From assembly GCF_002885975.1 (NCBI RefSeq), contig NZ_POSP01000003.1:930001-994000 (forward strand): a DNA stretch of 64,000 nucleotides, in the 5' to 3' direction. The translations under genes and the position numbers were made by a program. The notes beneath the pieces are model-generated. The model saw nothing but the letters and a program-made list of their open reading frames with translations. It made no database searches and was not told where the DNA came from. The DNA comes from Paucibacter aquatile (lineage in GTDB: Bacteria; Pseudomonadota; Gammaproteobacteria; Burkholderiales; Burkholderiaceae_C). Of this stretch, positions 53,489 through 61,681 are shown one piece after another. The first letter of the stretch is position 1. Each line of letters opens with the position of its first letter.

Positions 53489-53796
53489 GCCAGTCGCCCG
53501 GACGTGGGCTATGTCGACCGGCCACTCTCGCTCGCTTCGCTTCGGTCGTGGCCATCGAAGCTCCAGCATTGTTGGCATCCTCTGAGTTCATGACGTTGGG
53601 AGTTAAAAGTGCCCGGGAAGCCTCTGCCCAACTGGCTGAGTATCCTGACCAAGTTGCCATTGCGCCGCTCGCCAAGGGCACCCGGCTTGCGCCTGGATCC
53701 ATGAACGGCAAGAGCATCGATCCACCTATAAGAACTGAGCAATTCTCAGCTCCTACGACACAAGCAAGGCCCTCACCTCCCTCCCCTCGTTTCTAG
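53485..53796 (+). CDS. Possible small protein (103 aa), second of the pair
   Basis: 103 residues starting MSQSPGRGLCRPATL. The central part (SVVAIEAPALLASSEFMTLG, then REASAQLAEYPDQ) is protein-like; the last 15 residues run into duplicated module B and look accidental, so the gene may be truncated by that insertion. Coupled to the preceding frame through ATGA. No family is recognised. Confidence 0.3.
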   Translation: MSQSPGRGLCRPATLARFASVVAIEAPALLASSEFMTLGVKSAREASAQLAEYPDQVAIAPLAKGTRLAPGSMNGKSIDPPIRTEQFSAPTTQARPSPPSPRF

Positions 53797-54104
53797 GGGT
53801 ACCAGGCCCCGCCCGGGCGCGCTGGGCGACCGAGGCACCCCACGGTATGCCGCCCAGGAGATCGCGCCTTCTCGGGCCCTTTCAGCCCTCTTGAAGGATC
53901 GCTCGTACGGACTGGTGTCGCAGAGAGCCTTTGTCGAACCCTATACGCTTCAAAAAGTGCTCATGGGCGGCCGACCTCGCGCGGTTGCGGATGATGCGGT
54001 CAACACGGGCGCGTTCGCTGTCGATGCTCTTCTTGCTCATATCAATCCCCTGCCCCTCCGGGCTGCTGTTTCAAGGATTGAATTTTTGGTGCGCGCCCGT
54101 GGCG
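53764..54104. repeat. Duplicated module, copy B (about 340 bp)
   Basis: Direct-repeat partner of 48501-48843, sharing a 58-base identical block (53783-53840). It contains the intact small minus-strand gene at 53882-54040. The non-coding block downstream of that gene is better conserved between copies than the gene itself. Confidence 0.85.
53882..54040 (-). CDS. Small basic protein of the duplicated module (52 aa)
   Basis: MSKKSIDSERARVDRIIRNR..., ending RHQSVRAILQEG: 52 residues, rich in Arg/Lys/His, predicted helical, no signal peptide. A purine-rich AGGGG lies about 6 bases before the ATG, and GGAGGGG lies further up. The reading frame is supported by comparison with the decayed copy at 48622-48778, where most residues are preserved once two single-base losses are restored. 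Size and charge suggest a nucleic-acid-binding role; no family is recognised. Confidence 0.6.
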   Translation of the reverse strand: MSKKSIDSERARVDRIIRNRARSAAHEHFLKRIGFDKGSLRHQSVRAILQEG

Positions 54105-54307
54105 AGCCCAGAGGCATGCAATGAGAGTGATGAGCAGACAGTCAGCGGTGCACCAGTCCGAGCACGACCACCCGGCATCACCGTTCAGCAGCTCAGTCAG
54201 TCCAATTCAGCTTTACAGGGCCAAGGGCCCTAAGGGAAGTAGAGGTCAGTTTTTGGGCTACAGGAGGTACAGGGAGGCAGCACGGGCACTAAGTAACAAC
54301 AAACTCA

Positions 54308-55765
54308 CTACAGCCCCCATGGATCTTGGCGTAGAAGCGAAATCAAATTGGATTTCGTCCTGCCCATCGGTGCGGCGATATGTACCTCTTCCATCGAAAA
54401 ACGATAGCCGGTAGCGTCGCAAATCCGATTGGTCAGTTCGTCCATGTTCAAGGGCGACGTAGACACAAAGCCATCGTGCTGAAGCAGCACGATTTGTGAC
54501 GGGGCAAGGTTGACACACGTCAGCAGTGCCCTCGCCTCAACGCCCTGGGTAAGGTGGGCCAGTTGCTGTTCCGGCGTCTGCTTGGGGTCCACCGCACGTC
54601 CAAAATCGTTGACCAAACGGGCGTTCCCAGACCTGGTCCAGTTACGCAAAATTGCTCGGCGGGCGCCCTGAAGCTCCGTGAACAGTGTTGCAACTTCCGC
54701 CATGTCATAAAAGCTACGGGCGCGCTCTGACCCAATTTCTTGCGGAATTGAGTTGTGCTCTGACGGGTTCCTGCGGGCGCCATACAAGATGGCCAACAGG
54801 CACTGTTTTGCTTGGTCGACAGTTATCCCGACTTGCGCCGCGACCCTACGGCGAAACCCGTCTTTATCGAGCAGATAAGCGTCAATGGCAGGACAGCAAA
54901 AGCCGTGCTTTCGGGCCATCTGCGAAACGATGCTGTAGTGACAATTCGAAATGTCGTACTCATACCATCCTGCCATTGCGGCATGACGCACGGGTGTGGG
55001 CACGGACTGAAGAGTGAATCCCTGCCCATAGAGCCGCCCACTGCGGGCCTGCACGTAATGCTGCGGCACGAAACCTGGGCCGGCAGCAGCTGTGTTGGCC
55101 ATACGCAGTACCTGGCCTGACGCTGCCAGCAGCTCTCGAAACCGCCCCGCCGCATACTGACCACTCCACTCAGGAGGGGCAGTGCCAGCAATGCACTCAT
55201 CAAGGCAAACCTCCAGAAACCCCCGAAACTCGTGCAATGCCGCCACATTGACGGGAATCCGGTTCATGGCCTTGGCACTCTTCCACGCGGTGGTGGTCAA
55301 ACCGTCCATGTCCTTTGATGCGACAGCCGGTGGAAGCTTCCTTAGAGTTGAACCGTCTGAAAGCACCAGATTCGTCGGGGAACTGGGAAGAGCGGCAAAG
55401 TACGCCACCCGTGCTTCACTGACTCGTCGGGCGAAGGCATATCCTTTGGTCGATGCATTGGCCTTAGACCAGTACGGCGCCACATGGAGGAAGTTCAAAC
55501 GCTTGTTCAGGGGCTCGAACTTTCCCCGACCAAACACAGACTCCAACTCTCGATGGCTGACGCTCATGAACTCCTTGAACCCTTTGTGCTGGCGCGCTTT
55601 GGAATGACCGACCCAAGCAAATCTCGCCAGCCACAACTGGTCCTTCTGGGACTCCTGATCGAAGCCCGGAATTGCGCCCCGAAGATGCTCGACGAAATCC
55701 GCAGGAACCCACGCACTTCTCTCTACTACCACGACAAGTTCCTGACTACCAAGCAAGATCCCCAC
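54308..55765 (-). CDS. Stand-alone family A-type polymerase palm/fingers protein
   Basis: 485 residues, GTG start at 55765 (an in-frame stop lies 33 bases upstream). The C-terminal half carries the ordered core motifs of the family A DNA polymerase/single-subunit RNA polymerase superfamily: SGRLYGQGFTLQSVP (Arg244), motif A YDISNCHYS (Asp271), O-helix Lys320 with Tyr328-Gly329 exactly eight residues later (KQCLLAILYG), the Q-helix QGVEARALL (Gln407) and motif C LLQHDGF (His430, Asp431). The steric-gate position after Asp271 is His276 where DNA polymerases have Glu. No exonuclease domain is seen; residues 1-230 match nothing I know. It could be a DNA or RNA polymerase. Confidence 0.8.
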   Translation of the reverse strand: MGILLGSQELVVVVERSAWVPADFVEHLRGAIPGFDQESQKDQLWLARFAWVGHSKARQHKGFKEFMSVSHRELESVFGRGKFEPLNKRLNFLHVAPYWSKANASTKGYAFARRVSEARVAYFAALPSSPTNLVLSDGSTLRKLPPAVASKDMDGLTTTAWKSAKAMNRIPVNVAALHEFRGFLEVCLDECIAGTAPPEWSGQYAAGRFRELLAASGQVLRMANTAAAGPGFVPQHYVQARSGRLYGQGFTLQSVPTPVRHAAMAGWYEYDISNCHYSIVSQMARKHGFCCPAIDAYLLDKDGFRRRVAAQVGITVDQAKQCLLAILYGARRNPSEHNSIPQEIGSERARSFYDMAEVATLFTELQGARRAILRNWTRSGNARLVNDFGRAVDPKQTPEQQLAHLTQGVEARALLTCVNLAPSQIVLLQHDGFVSTSPLNMDELTNRICDATGYRFSMEEVHIAAPMGRTKSNLISLLRQDPWGL

Positions 55766-56241
55766 GCTGCGACCAACCCGCCGACGCTGGAGACCTGCTC
55801 ACAGATGGACAGGGGAATCTGAGCACCGCCGACAAAGCCACATCGATGGGGTTGAAGATGAAATGGCGCCCGAGCGAGGCTGGAGAGCATTCCACCAGGT
55901 GGGCTGCGGGCGAATGCGGCAAAAACTCGCAGCCCGGGGCCAATCCTGCAAGACTTCGCGCGGCAAGACCTGCACAGACCCGGCACTGAATGGACAGGGC
56001 TTCAGGCGCGAGGGGGGGTCGAGTCTATATGGTCTGGCCAGTTGCTTTACTGCGTGGGATGACATTGCCACGGATTCCGGGCACTAGCGCTGCTGAACCA
56101 CCGGTCCGTGCGAGCCGCTTCATGCAGTCCTGCCGCGAGCCAAACTTGCTACAAAACTTGCTACATAACTTGCTACAAAGTCATGCTACAAAGGCAGCTC
56201 AACCAAGGGTGACGCCCTGGAGGATTGAGACATGGAGCGGG
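55766..56241. other. Right-end non-coding region of the island
   Basis: No convincing gene between the polymerase-like gene and attR. Holds the direct repeats at 56144-56192 and the left arm of the attR hairpin. Confidence 0.5.
56144..56192. repeat. 12-bp direct repeats near attR (putative arm sites)
   Basis: ACTTGCTACAAA, ACTTGCTACATA and ACTTGCTACAAA are in perfect 12-base tandem (56144-56179), followed by a fourth TGCTACAAA at 56184. The same nonamer lies beside attL at 26048. This is the pattern of integrase arm-type or excisionase sites. Confidence 0.7.
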
Positions 56242-56260
56242 TTCCCTTCGCCCGCTCCAT
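56232..56260. repeat. 10-bp inverted repeat spanning attR
   Basis: ATGGAGCGGG and CCCGCTCCAT are perfect complements around a 9-base loop; the right arm belongs to the att repeat. It makes an acceptor-stem-like hairpin absent from attL. Confidence 0.7.
56242..56259. repeat. attR: right attachment site of the island
   Basis: Exact copy of the last 18 bases of tRNA-Gly (TTCCCTTCGCCCGCTCCA), 30.3 kb from attL and without the rest of a tRNA. Core chromosomal genes follow. Confidence 0.92.
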
Positions 56261-56416
56261 CTCCTCACTAGGCGCTGATCCACGCAAGGGTCAGGTCTTG
56301 CCCCATCGGCACCCGCTTCAATCCCCCCGTGTTATCTGCCTAGCGCAGTTCCAGCGCCCTCCCCCATCAGAAGGACAAGGCTTGTAGGAGCCCGTGAGCT
56401 CACCCCCTCCAGGAGG

Positions 56417-56665
56417 ATGGTTGAACGCCACGAGGCGAGCGATGCTGTCGGCATGGAACTCCCCAAGCCCGACATGCAGCACTTCGCCACCGCCCACCGT
56501 GTTCAACCGTCTCAGGCCACAGCGGCTCAGCCAGCAAGACCTGACCCCGGCATCAGCGCCGAGCTCAGCCATTGCGGGCTGGATGGCCTGGAAGTGAGCG
56601 AATCCAGTTTCGACGTCTGGGCCGCCGCGTTTGCGCAGCTGACCTTGGGCGGCCCCAAGCGCTGA
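56417..56665 (+). CDS. Hypothetical protein (82 aa), doubtful
   Basis: 82 residues (MVERHEASDAVGM start; the C-terminus SESSFDVWAAAFAQLTLGGPKR looks protein-like). An AGGAGG touches the ATG, too close for normal initiation. An opposite-strand frame covers the same bases. No family is recognised. Confidence 0.3.
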   Translation: MVERHEASDAVGMELPKPDMQHFATAHRVQPSQATAAQPARPDPGISAELSHCGLDGLEVSESSFDVWAAAFAQLTLGGPKR

Positions 56666-56738
56666 GGCCGGCAAAGCGCGAGCGAGCCGGGCTTACGCCA
56701 GGGCTCCTCGATACCGGCCCAGTCCGCCGGTGGCTTGA

Positions 56739-58466
56739 TTACTGCTTGCGAATCCGACCCGGCTCGATCTGTGCCATCGCGCCCGCAGGGTTCTCGGACA
56801 GCCACTCGACCATGGCGTCGATGTCCACGCCCAGAGGCACGCGGTCCTTGCCCTGGCGCAACACGCTCAGGCCATCGCCGCCATCGGCCATGAAGTTGTT
56901 GACCACGACGCGGTAGTTGCGCTGCAGGTCCAAGGGTTGGCCGTCGACTTTGACCTCGGTCAGGCGCGAGCTGCCATCGGCATCCTGCGTCCACTGGTAG
57001 CGCAAGCTGTGGGAAATCTGCAGCATTCGCGGCGGGGCATCACCCTTGGGCAATTGGCGCAGCAAGAGCTCATGCAACTGTGCGCCGCTGAGGCTCATCA
57101 CCACCAGCTCGTTGGCGAAGGGTTGGATGGCAAACAGATCGCTCATGGTCACGGGTCGCCCCGGTTCCACTGTGAGGTCGGCGCGAATGCCACCCGGGTT
57201 CATCAGGGCGATGTCCGCTGCACCACGCTTTTTGGCGTAGGCCAGCTGAGAGTCGGCCACCAGATTGCCCAGCGTGCCATCGCCAAACGGCGCGCGAGTG
57301 CTGCGCTGAGCGCCTTGGCTCAGCGTCGCCACCGGCTTGGTGCGCACCGCAGCCGTGAGGGCCGCCGCGCGCTGCACCAGGGCCACAAACGCCGGATTCG
57401 GCTGGTAAGCCGATTGCAGCACCGGATGGTTGACCGCCTGCGCATCCAGCACCTTGCCTTCGGCGTCCAAGGTCAGGCGGCTTTCGGTGATCCATCCGCC
57501 GTAGCTGCCGGCTTGCACCAGCAGGCGGCCCTTGATCTTGCAGGTGTAGGCTTGGTGGGTGTGGCCACTGATGATCAGGGCATAGGCCGGATCGAGCCGG
57601 TTGGCGATGTCCACGCCACGCCCTTGAATGCCCGGGCAGGCATAGCTCGGATCATTGGCGCCCCCGGCCTGGGTGGCGCCTTCGTGCATCACCGCCACCA
57701 GCAATTGCGCGCCCTCGGCACGCAGTTGTGGCACCAAGGCGTTCAGGGTGTCCGCTTCGTCAGCGAAGCGCAGACCAGTGATGGCGCGCGGCACCACGAC
57801 CAGGGGTGTGTCGCGGGTCACAGCACCCACGAAAGCGACCTTGTACCCGCCCACCTCCTTGATCACATGGCTGGGCAGCAGGGCCCGGCCGCTGTTGGCA
57901 TCCAGGAGATTGGCCGCCAGGTACGGAAAGCCCGGGCCCTTGAATTCGGGCCAGACGCAGCCATTCGCGGGGCATTCACCGCGCGCCTTGCGCATCAGCT
58001 CAGGCAGGCCTGCATCCAACTCATGGTTGCCCAACGATGTAGCGACCAGGCCAAGTTCACCCAGCGCACTCAGGGTCGGCTCATCCTTGAGCAGGGACGA
58101 GAGCTGCGGCGAAGCGCCGATCAAATCGCCTGCAGCCACAAACACCGAGTGCTGGCGGGGCGCGCGGAGCTTTTGCAGGGCATCGGCCAGATAGGCCACG
58201 CCACCAGCGGGCTGAGGCTTGATCTCACCCGTCTGCGGATCCGGCAGCCGTGGCATCAGGGGCGTGGGTGACTTGGGCTGAATATGCCCGTGGAAATCGT
58301 TGATCGAAAAAATGCTCAACTCGCGAGGTGTCGTCGCGACCGGCGCCACGGGCGCGGCACAGCCCGCCAGGGCAAGCGCCAACAGGCTCAAAGAGGACAA
58401 GCCTGTCCAGCGCGACGCCGAACCCTGAGCGCGTGCGCGGCCCGGCGCGTGAGCGGCAAGGTGCAT
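56739..58466 (-). CDS. 5'-nucleotidase/UshA-type lipoprotein phosphoesterase
   Basis: 575 residues. The start at 58466 (MHLAAHAPG) gives a lipoprotein signal with lipobox LAGC, so it is anchored on the periplasmic side. The metallophosphoesterase domain has the di-metal motifs NDFHGH, GDLIG, GNHELD and GHTHQAY; the C-terminal 5'-nucleotidase substrate domain contains LMNPGGIRADL and VVNNFMADGGDG. It should release phosphate from nucleotides or related esters outside the cytoplasm. The frame is open further upstream to 58661 without family character. Confidence 0.92.
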   Translation of the reverse strand: MHLAAHAPGRARAQGSASRWTGLSSLSLLALALAGCAAPVAPVATTPRELSIFSINDFHGHIQPKSPTPLMPRLPDPQTGEIKPQPAGGVAYLADALQKLRAPRQHSVFVAAGDLIGASPQLSSLLKDEPTLSALGELGLVATSLGNHELDAGLPELMRKARGECPANGCVWPEFKGPGFPYLAANLLDANSGRALLPSHVIKEVGGYKVAFVGAVTRDTPLVVVPRAITGLRFADEADTLNALVPQLRAEGAQLLVAVMHEGATQAGGANDPSYACPGIQGRGVDIANRLDPAYALIISGHTHQAYTCKIKGRLLVQAGSYGGWITESRLTLDAEGKVLDAQAVNHPVLQSAYQPNPAFVALVQRAAALTAAVRTKPVATLSQGAQRSTRAPFGDGTLGNLVADSQLAYAKKRGAADIALMNPGGIRADLTVEPGRPVTMSDLFAIQPFANELVVMSLSGAQLHELLLRQLPKGDAPPRMLQISHSLRYQWTQDADGSSRLTEVKVDGQPLDLQRNYRVVVNNFMADGGDGLSVLRQGKDRVPLGVDIDAMVEWLSENPAGAMAQIEPGRIRKQ

Positions 58467-58880
58467 GAATGAAGACAAGGCAGACTCCCTAAAGCAGCAA
58501 ACAGACCGATCCGACCGCGAACGGTCTCGGCCGACAAGAATTTCACCAGCACCGTCATCGTAAAAAAGCGTCGTGACAGCGCGCCCACGTGTTCCAAGAC
58601 CCGGCCAATGAGCTTTCGTCGCGAATTCACAACGCAGAACGCAGGCCACAGAAGGTGTCACGGAACTTCAACATCCCCTCGGCACAGTCCGTCCTGGAGA
58701 CAGATTTGGCCGGTTTTGAGCTTCGAACACCCCCGACTTCCGGGTGCACCCGGATATCGCCAAGGCGCTCGGGAGCTGGAAAATTGGGTCATGCGATCTA
58801 GTTCCCATGCGGCCCTAAGCCCAAGCTGGAACGACAATTGAACATTCTGCCCCGTCTACCGCTTTTTTTTGAACCCGCGC

Positions 58881-58892
58881 GCAAACGTTTTC
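58881..58892. promoter_or_regulatory. LacI-family operator-like site 1
   Basis: GCAAACGTTTTC has a perfect AAACGTTT palindrome with the central CG typical of LacI-family operators. Confidence 0.5.
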
Positions 58893-59006
58893 GAATGAAA
58901 GCTCCGCGAGCTCAGGCCGGGAAGAAAGTGTCAGACACAAGGCCCGACGTTTGACAAGAAGGACTCTCTGCAAACCGAATCCATTGTGGCTTCGATGCGG
59001 AAATCA

Positions 59007-59028
59007 GTCGCAAGTAAACGTTTGCGAC
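59007..59028. promoter_or_regulatory. LacI-family operator-like site 2
   Basis: A 22-base element with outer inverted arms GTCGCAA/TTGCGAC and an internal AAACGTTT palindrome, 70 bases before the receptor start codon. It shares the core with site 1, 126 bases away, a spacing compatible with DNA looping. Confidence 0.55.
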
Positions 59029-59097
59029 TGCCTTCGATGTACATTTTTGTGACAAATTTTTTACGCGTATTTCAGCGCTTTTATTGGAGTAATCACG

Positions 59098-61569
59098 ATG
59101 AGCAGCAGGTACAAGTCGGTTTTTTCTAGGACGGCGCTGAGCATCGCCGCCGCACTCGTGGCGGGCGCGCCTGCCATGGCACAAACTGCCCCCGCATCAG
59201 AGAGCGAGACGGCCTCGCCCCGCGCCAAGGAGGACACGGTCCGTCTAGGCACGATTTCTGTGGTGGGCCAAGGCAAGCTCGCCGGCGGCCAGATGGTCCA
59301 GGATGACTCGGTCAAGGGCCGTAGCACCATCACCAAAGCTGCGATGGAGAAGGAACTCGGCACCGGCAACGTGTTGCAGAGCATTGCCCTGCTGCCCGGC
59401 GTGAACACCTACAACTACGACGCCACTGGCATGTTCGGCGGCGACGTCAGCATCCGCGGCTTCGCGTCCGACCAGATCGGCTTCACGGTGAATGGCGTGC
59501 CGGTTAACGACTCGGGCGGCTACGCCTTTTATGCTCAAGAAATGATCGACAAGGAGAACGTCTGCACCGCTTCGGTGGCCCAAGGCTCTCCTGAACTGGA
59601 GTCGCCCAACAGCGGTGCCACTGGCGGTTCGGTGAGCATGATCACCTGCGATCCCACCGACACTCGCCGCGTCCGATTCAGCCAGACCCTCGGAGGCCTG
59701 AACCTGAAGCGTACCTTCGTGCGTTTTGACTCGGGTCGCTTCGCCAACGACAAGGCCAAGGTGTTCCTGAGCTATTCGCACGCCGAAGTCGATAAGTGGA
59801 AGGGCATTGGATCCGGCAAGAAGGACCACATTGACGCAGGCTTCTCGCTCGATCTGAACGCAGACAACAAGATTCTGGGTTCGATTCTGTACAACCGGAT
59901 GGTCAACCAAAACATCCAAACGCTCAGCCTGACCCAATTGAACCAGTACGGGTACTACTATGACTACTCGCCCACCAACATCGGGCAGAAGACGCCAGGC
60001 CCAGGCGCCCAAGTAGACATTGCCCAGCCGACCACCGCAGCCGGGTCGGGCATCTATTACGGCTTGGCGCTCAACCCGTTCGAGAACGTGATCGCGTCGG
60101 TGTCGGGCTCGTTCAAACTCGCCGAGGACACCTACCTGAAGGTGCAGCCCTACATGTGGTACGGCTTCGGCAATGGCGGCTGGTCGCGCCTGCTGCTTTC
60201 GGAAAGCACCGGCCTGATGGGTGGTGCGAAAGACATCAACGGTGACGGTGACACGCTAGACACCGTGGCTCTCGGTCGCGCCAGCGTGACCAAGACCAAC
60301 CGCCCCGGCGTTACTGCCGAAGTGAGCACCACGATGGGCAACCATTACCTGAAGGCCGGCCTGTGGTACGAGCGAGCCGCTCACCGTCAAACTCAGCCCG
60401 CGGTGCGACTGAATGATGACGGCACGGCGACCGACAAATGGCTGCGGGACAACTGCGTTCAACGCGTCGACGGCACTTGCTATGAAGGCCGCGACAGCAA
60501 GACGATCAGCACGGTCTACCAGCTCTATCTGAACGACCAGATCAGCCTGCTGAACGACCGCGCGTTCATCAACCTGGGCCTGAAGCTTCCCAGCGTGACG
60601 CGTGATGTCACCAATTACGCCAACGAAACCAAGGTCCCGAATTACACGGTGGTCAATGGCATTTACACCGCCGGGACCGCGACCAGCAAGACCTTCAACA
60701 TCGAACGCACCTTCCGCGAAGTGCTGCCGCAGTTGGGCGCTCGCTTCAACATCGACAAGAAGCAACACCTCTTCGCAAACGTGTCGAAGAACTTCCGTGC
60801 GCCGCCGAACTACGCATACCAGGTCAGTTCCAGCGGTGTCTATGTGGCGTCCATCAACGGCGGCCCGGTGCAGCCTATTCTGGAAGTCAAGTCGGAAACC
60901 TCGACGATGATCGACGCAGGCTATCGCTTCCAGTCTCGCGATCTGTCGCTGTCCGTCACACTGTTCAATTCCGACTTCAAGAATCGTCAGGTTCAAGCGA
61001 CAGATCCAGAAACACTGGTCAGCACCTACTTGAATGCCGGTGGCACGAAGAACAGCGGCCTGGAGTTGGAACTGGGCAGCGGAGTCTTCAACGGCTTCTC
61101 TGCCTATGGATCGCTGACGCTCCAGAAGAGCAAGATGAAGGAAGACCTGCGAGTCACCACCACGGGCTACCTGCCAACGAAGGGCAAGCAATTCGGCAAG
61201 ACGCCGGAGAAGATGGCCTCGCTGTCGCTGCAGTACGAGCAAGGTCCGATCTACCTGCGCCTGAAGGGCAAGTACACCGGCGCGCAGTTCGTCGACTTGA
61301 TGAACCAGCAAGAGGCTCCCAGCTACACCTCGGCTGACTTTGACGCCGGCTACAAGTTCTCGAACTGGGGCATGCTGAAGAACCCGCAACTGCGTTTGAA
61401 CATCAGCAACATCGGCAACACCAAGTACCGCAGCCCTTCGTCGGTCATTACAAATGCAGCTGCGACAACGCTGAATGGCTCCGGCGCCAACTACAACCCA
61501 TCCACCTCGTTCTACTACCTGGGCGCCCCCCGCCTGACCGCGCTGACTTTCAGCGTGGACGTCGAGTAA
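59098..61569 (+). CDS. TonB-dependent receptor, probable carbohydrate-type uptake
   Basis: An 823-residue outer-membrane receptor. Signal peptide to about residue 29 (APAMAQ), a plug domain about 55-190 (VLQSIALLPGVNTYNY, DVSIRGFASDQIGFTVNGVP) with two cysteines that may form a disulfide (CTASVAQG, ITCDPTD), and a 22-strand-type barrel ending in aromatic-rich strands (YYLGAPRLTALTFSVDVE). Substrate not identifiable. LacI-type operators upstream suggest sugar-responsive control rather than iron control. A strong terminator follows, so it is monocistronic. Confidence 0.93.
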   Translation: MSSRYKSVFSRTALSIAAALVAGAPAMAQTAPASESETASPRAKEDTVRLGTISVVGQGKLAGGQMVQDDSVKGRSTITKAAMEKELGTGNVLQSIALLPGVNTYNYDATGMFGGDVSIRGFASDQIGFTVNGVPVNDSGGYAFYAQEMIDKENVCTASVAQGSPELESPNSGATGGSVSMITCDPTDTRRVRFSQTLGGLNLKRTFVRFDSGRFANDKAKVFLSYSHAEVDKWKGIGSGKKDHIDAGFSLDLNADNKILGSILYNRMVNQNIQTLSLTQLNQYGYYYDYSPTNIGQKTPGPGAQVDIAQPTTAAGSGIYYGLALNPFENVIASVSGSFKLAEDTYLKVQPYMWYGFGNGGWSRLLLSESTGLMGGAKDINGDGDTLDTVALGRASVTKTNRPGVTAEVSTTMGNHYLKAGLWYERAAHRQTQPAVRLNDDGTATDKWLRDNCVQRVDGTCYEGRDSKTISTVYQLYLNDQISLLNDRAFINLGLKLPSVTRDVTNYANETKVPNYTVVNGIYTAGTATSKTFNIERTFREVLPQLGARFNIDKKQHLFANVSKNFRAPPNYAYQVSSSGVYVASINGGPVQPILEVKSETSTMIDAGYRFQSRDLSLSVTLFNSDFKNRQVQATDPETLVSTYLNAGGTKNSGLELELGSGVFNGFSAYGSLTLQKSKMKEDLRVTTTGYLPTKGKQFGKTPEKMASLSLQYEQGPIYLRLKGKYTGAQFVDLMNQQEAPSYTSADFDAGYKFSNWGMLKNPQLRLNISNIGNTKYRSPSSVITNAAATTLNGSGANYNPSTSFYYLGAPRLTALTFSVDVE

Positions 61570-61626
61570 ACCTCAGGTTTCGAGACGACGGACCGGGCTT
61601 CAATGCCCGATCCATCAAGTCGGCAA

Positions 61627-61662
61627 CCGCGATACAGCCTGCAGCTGTATCGCGGTTTTTTC
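61627..61662 (+). terminator. Intrinsic terminator after the TonB receptor
   Basis: A perfect 12-base stem CCGCGATACAGC/GCTGTATCGCGG with a 5-base loop and a T-rich tail. Confidence 0.95.
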
Positions 61663-61681
61663 TTTTCTGGATGAAGAGCGC

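Larger units (their letters stand above)
25967..56259. mobile_element. 30.3-kb genomic island (tRNA-Gly, tyrosine integrase, defence cargo)
   Basis: Bounded by exact 18-bp direct repeats of the tRNA-Gly 3' end, with an integrase starting 84 bases after the left copy. Inside are phage-type regulators, a type I restriction-modification system, type I Zorya, several nucleases, toxin-antitoxin remnants and many orphan genes. Gene density and coding character fall sharply after 45 kb, unlike the compact flanks. No conjugation, replication-initiator or capsid genes are recognised, so it looks like an integrative element that depends on other elements to move, or a decayed one. Confidence 0.93.
58467..59097. 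other. Upstream region of the TonB receptor gene
   Basis: A 630-base intergenic region between divergent genes. Up to 58880 nothing is recognised. The right part holds two LacI-type operators, an AT-rich stretch (59043-59072) that should contain the promoter, and GGAG eight bases before the start codon. Confidence 0.6.

Noticed and set aside
53328..53717. 129-codon minus strand frame opposite the small gene pair
   Set aside because: No ribosome binding site or family features; the + strand pair has better start signals and ATGA coupling.
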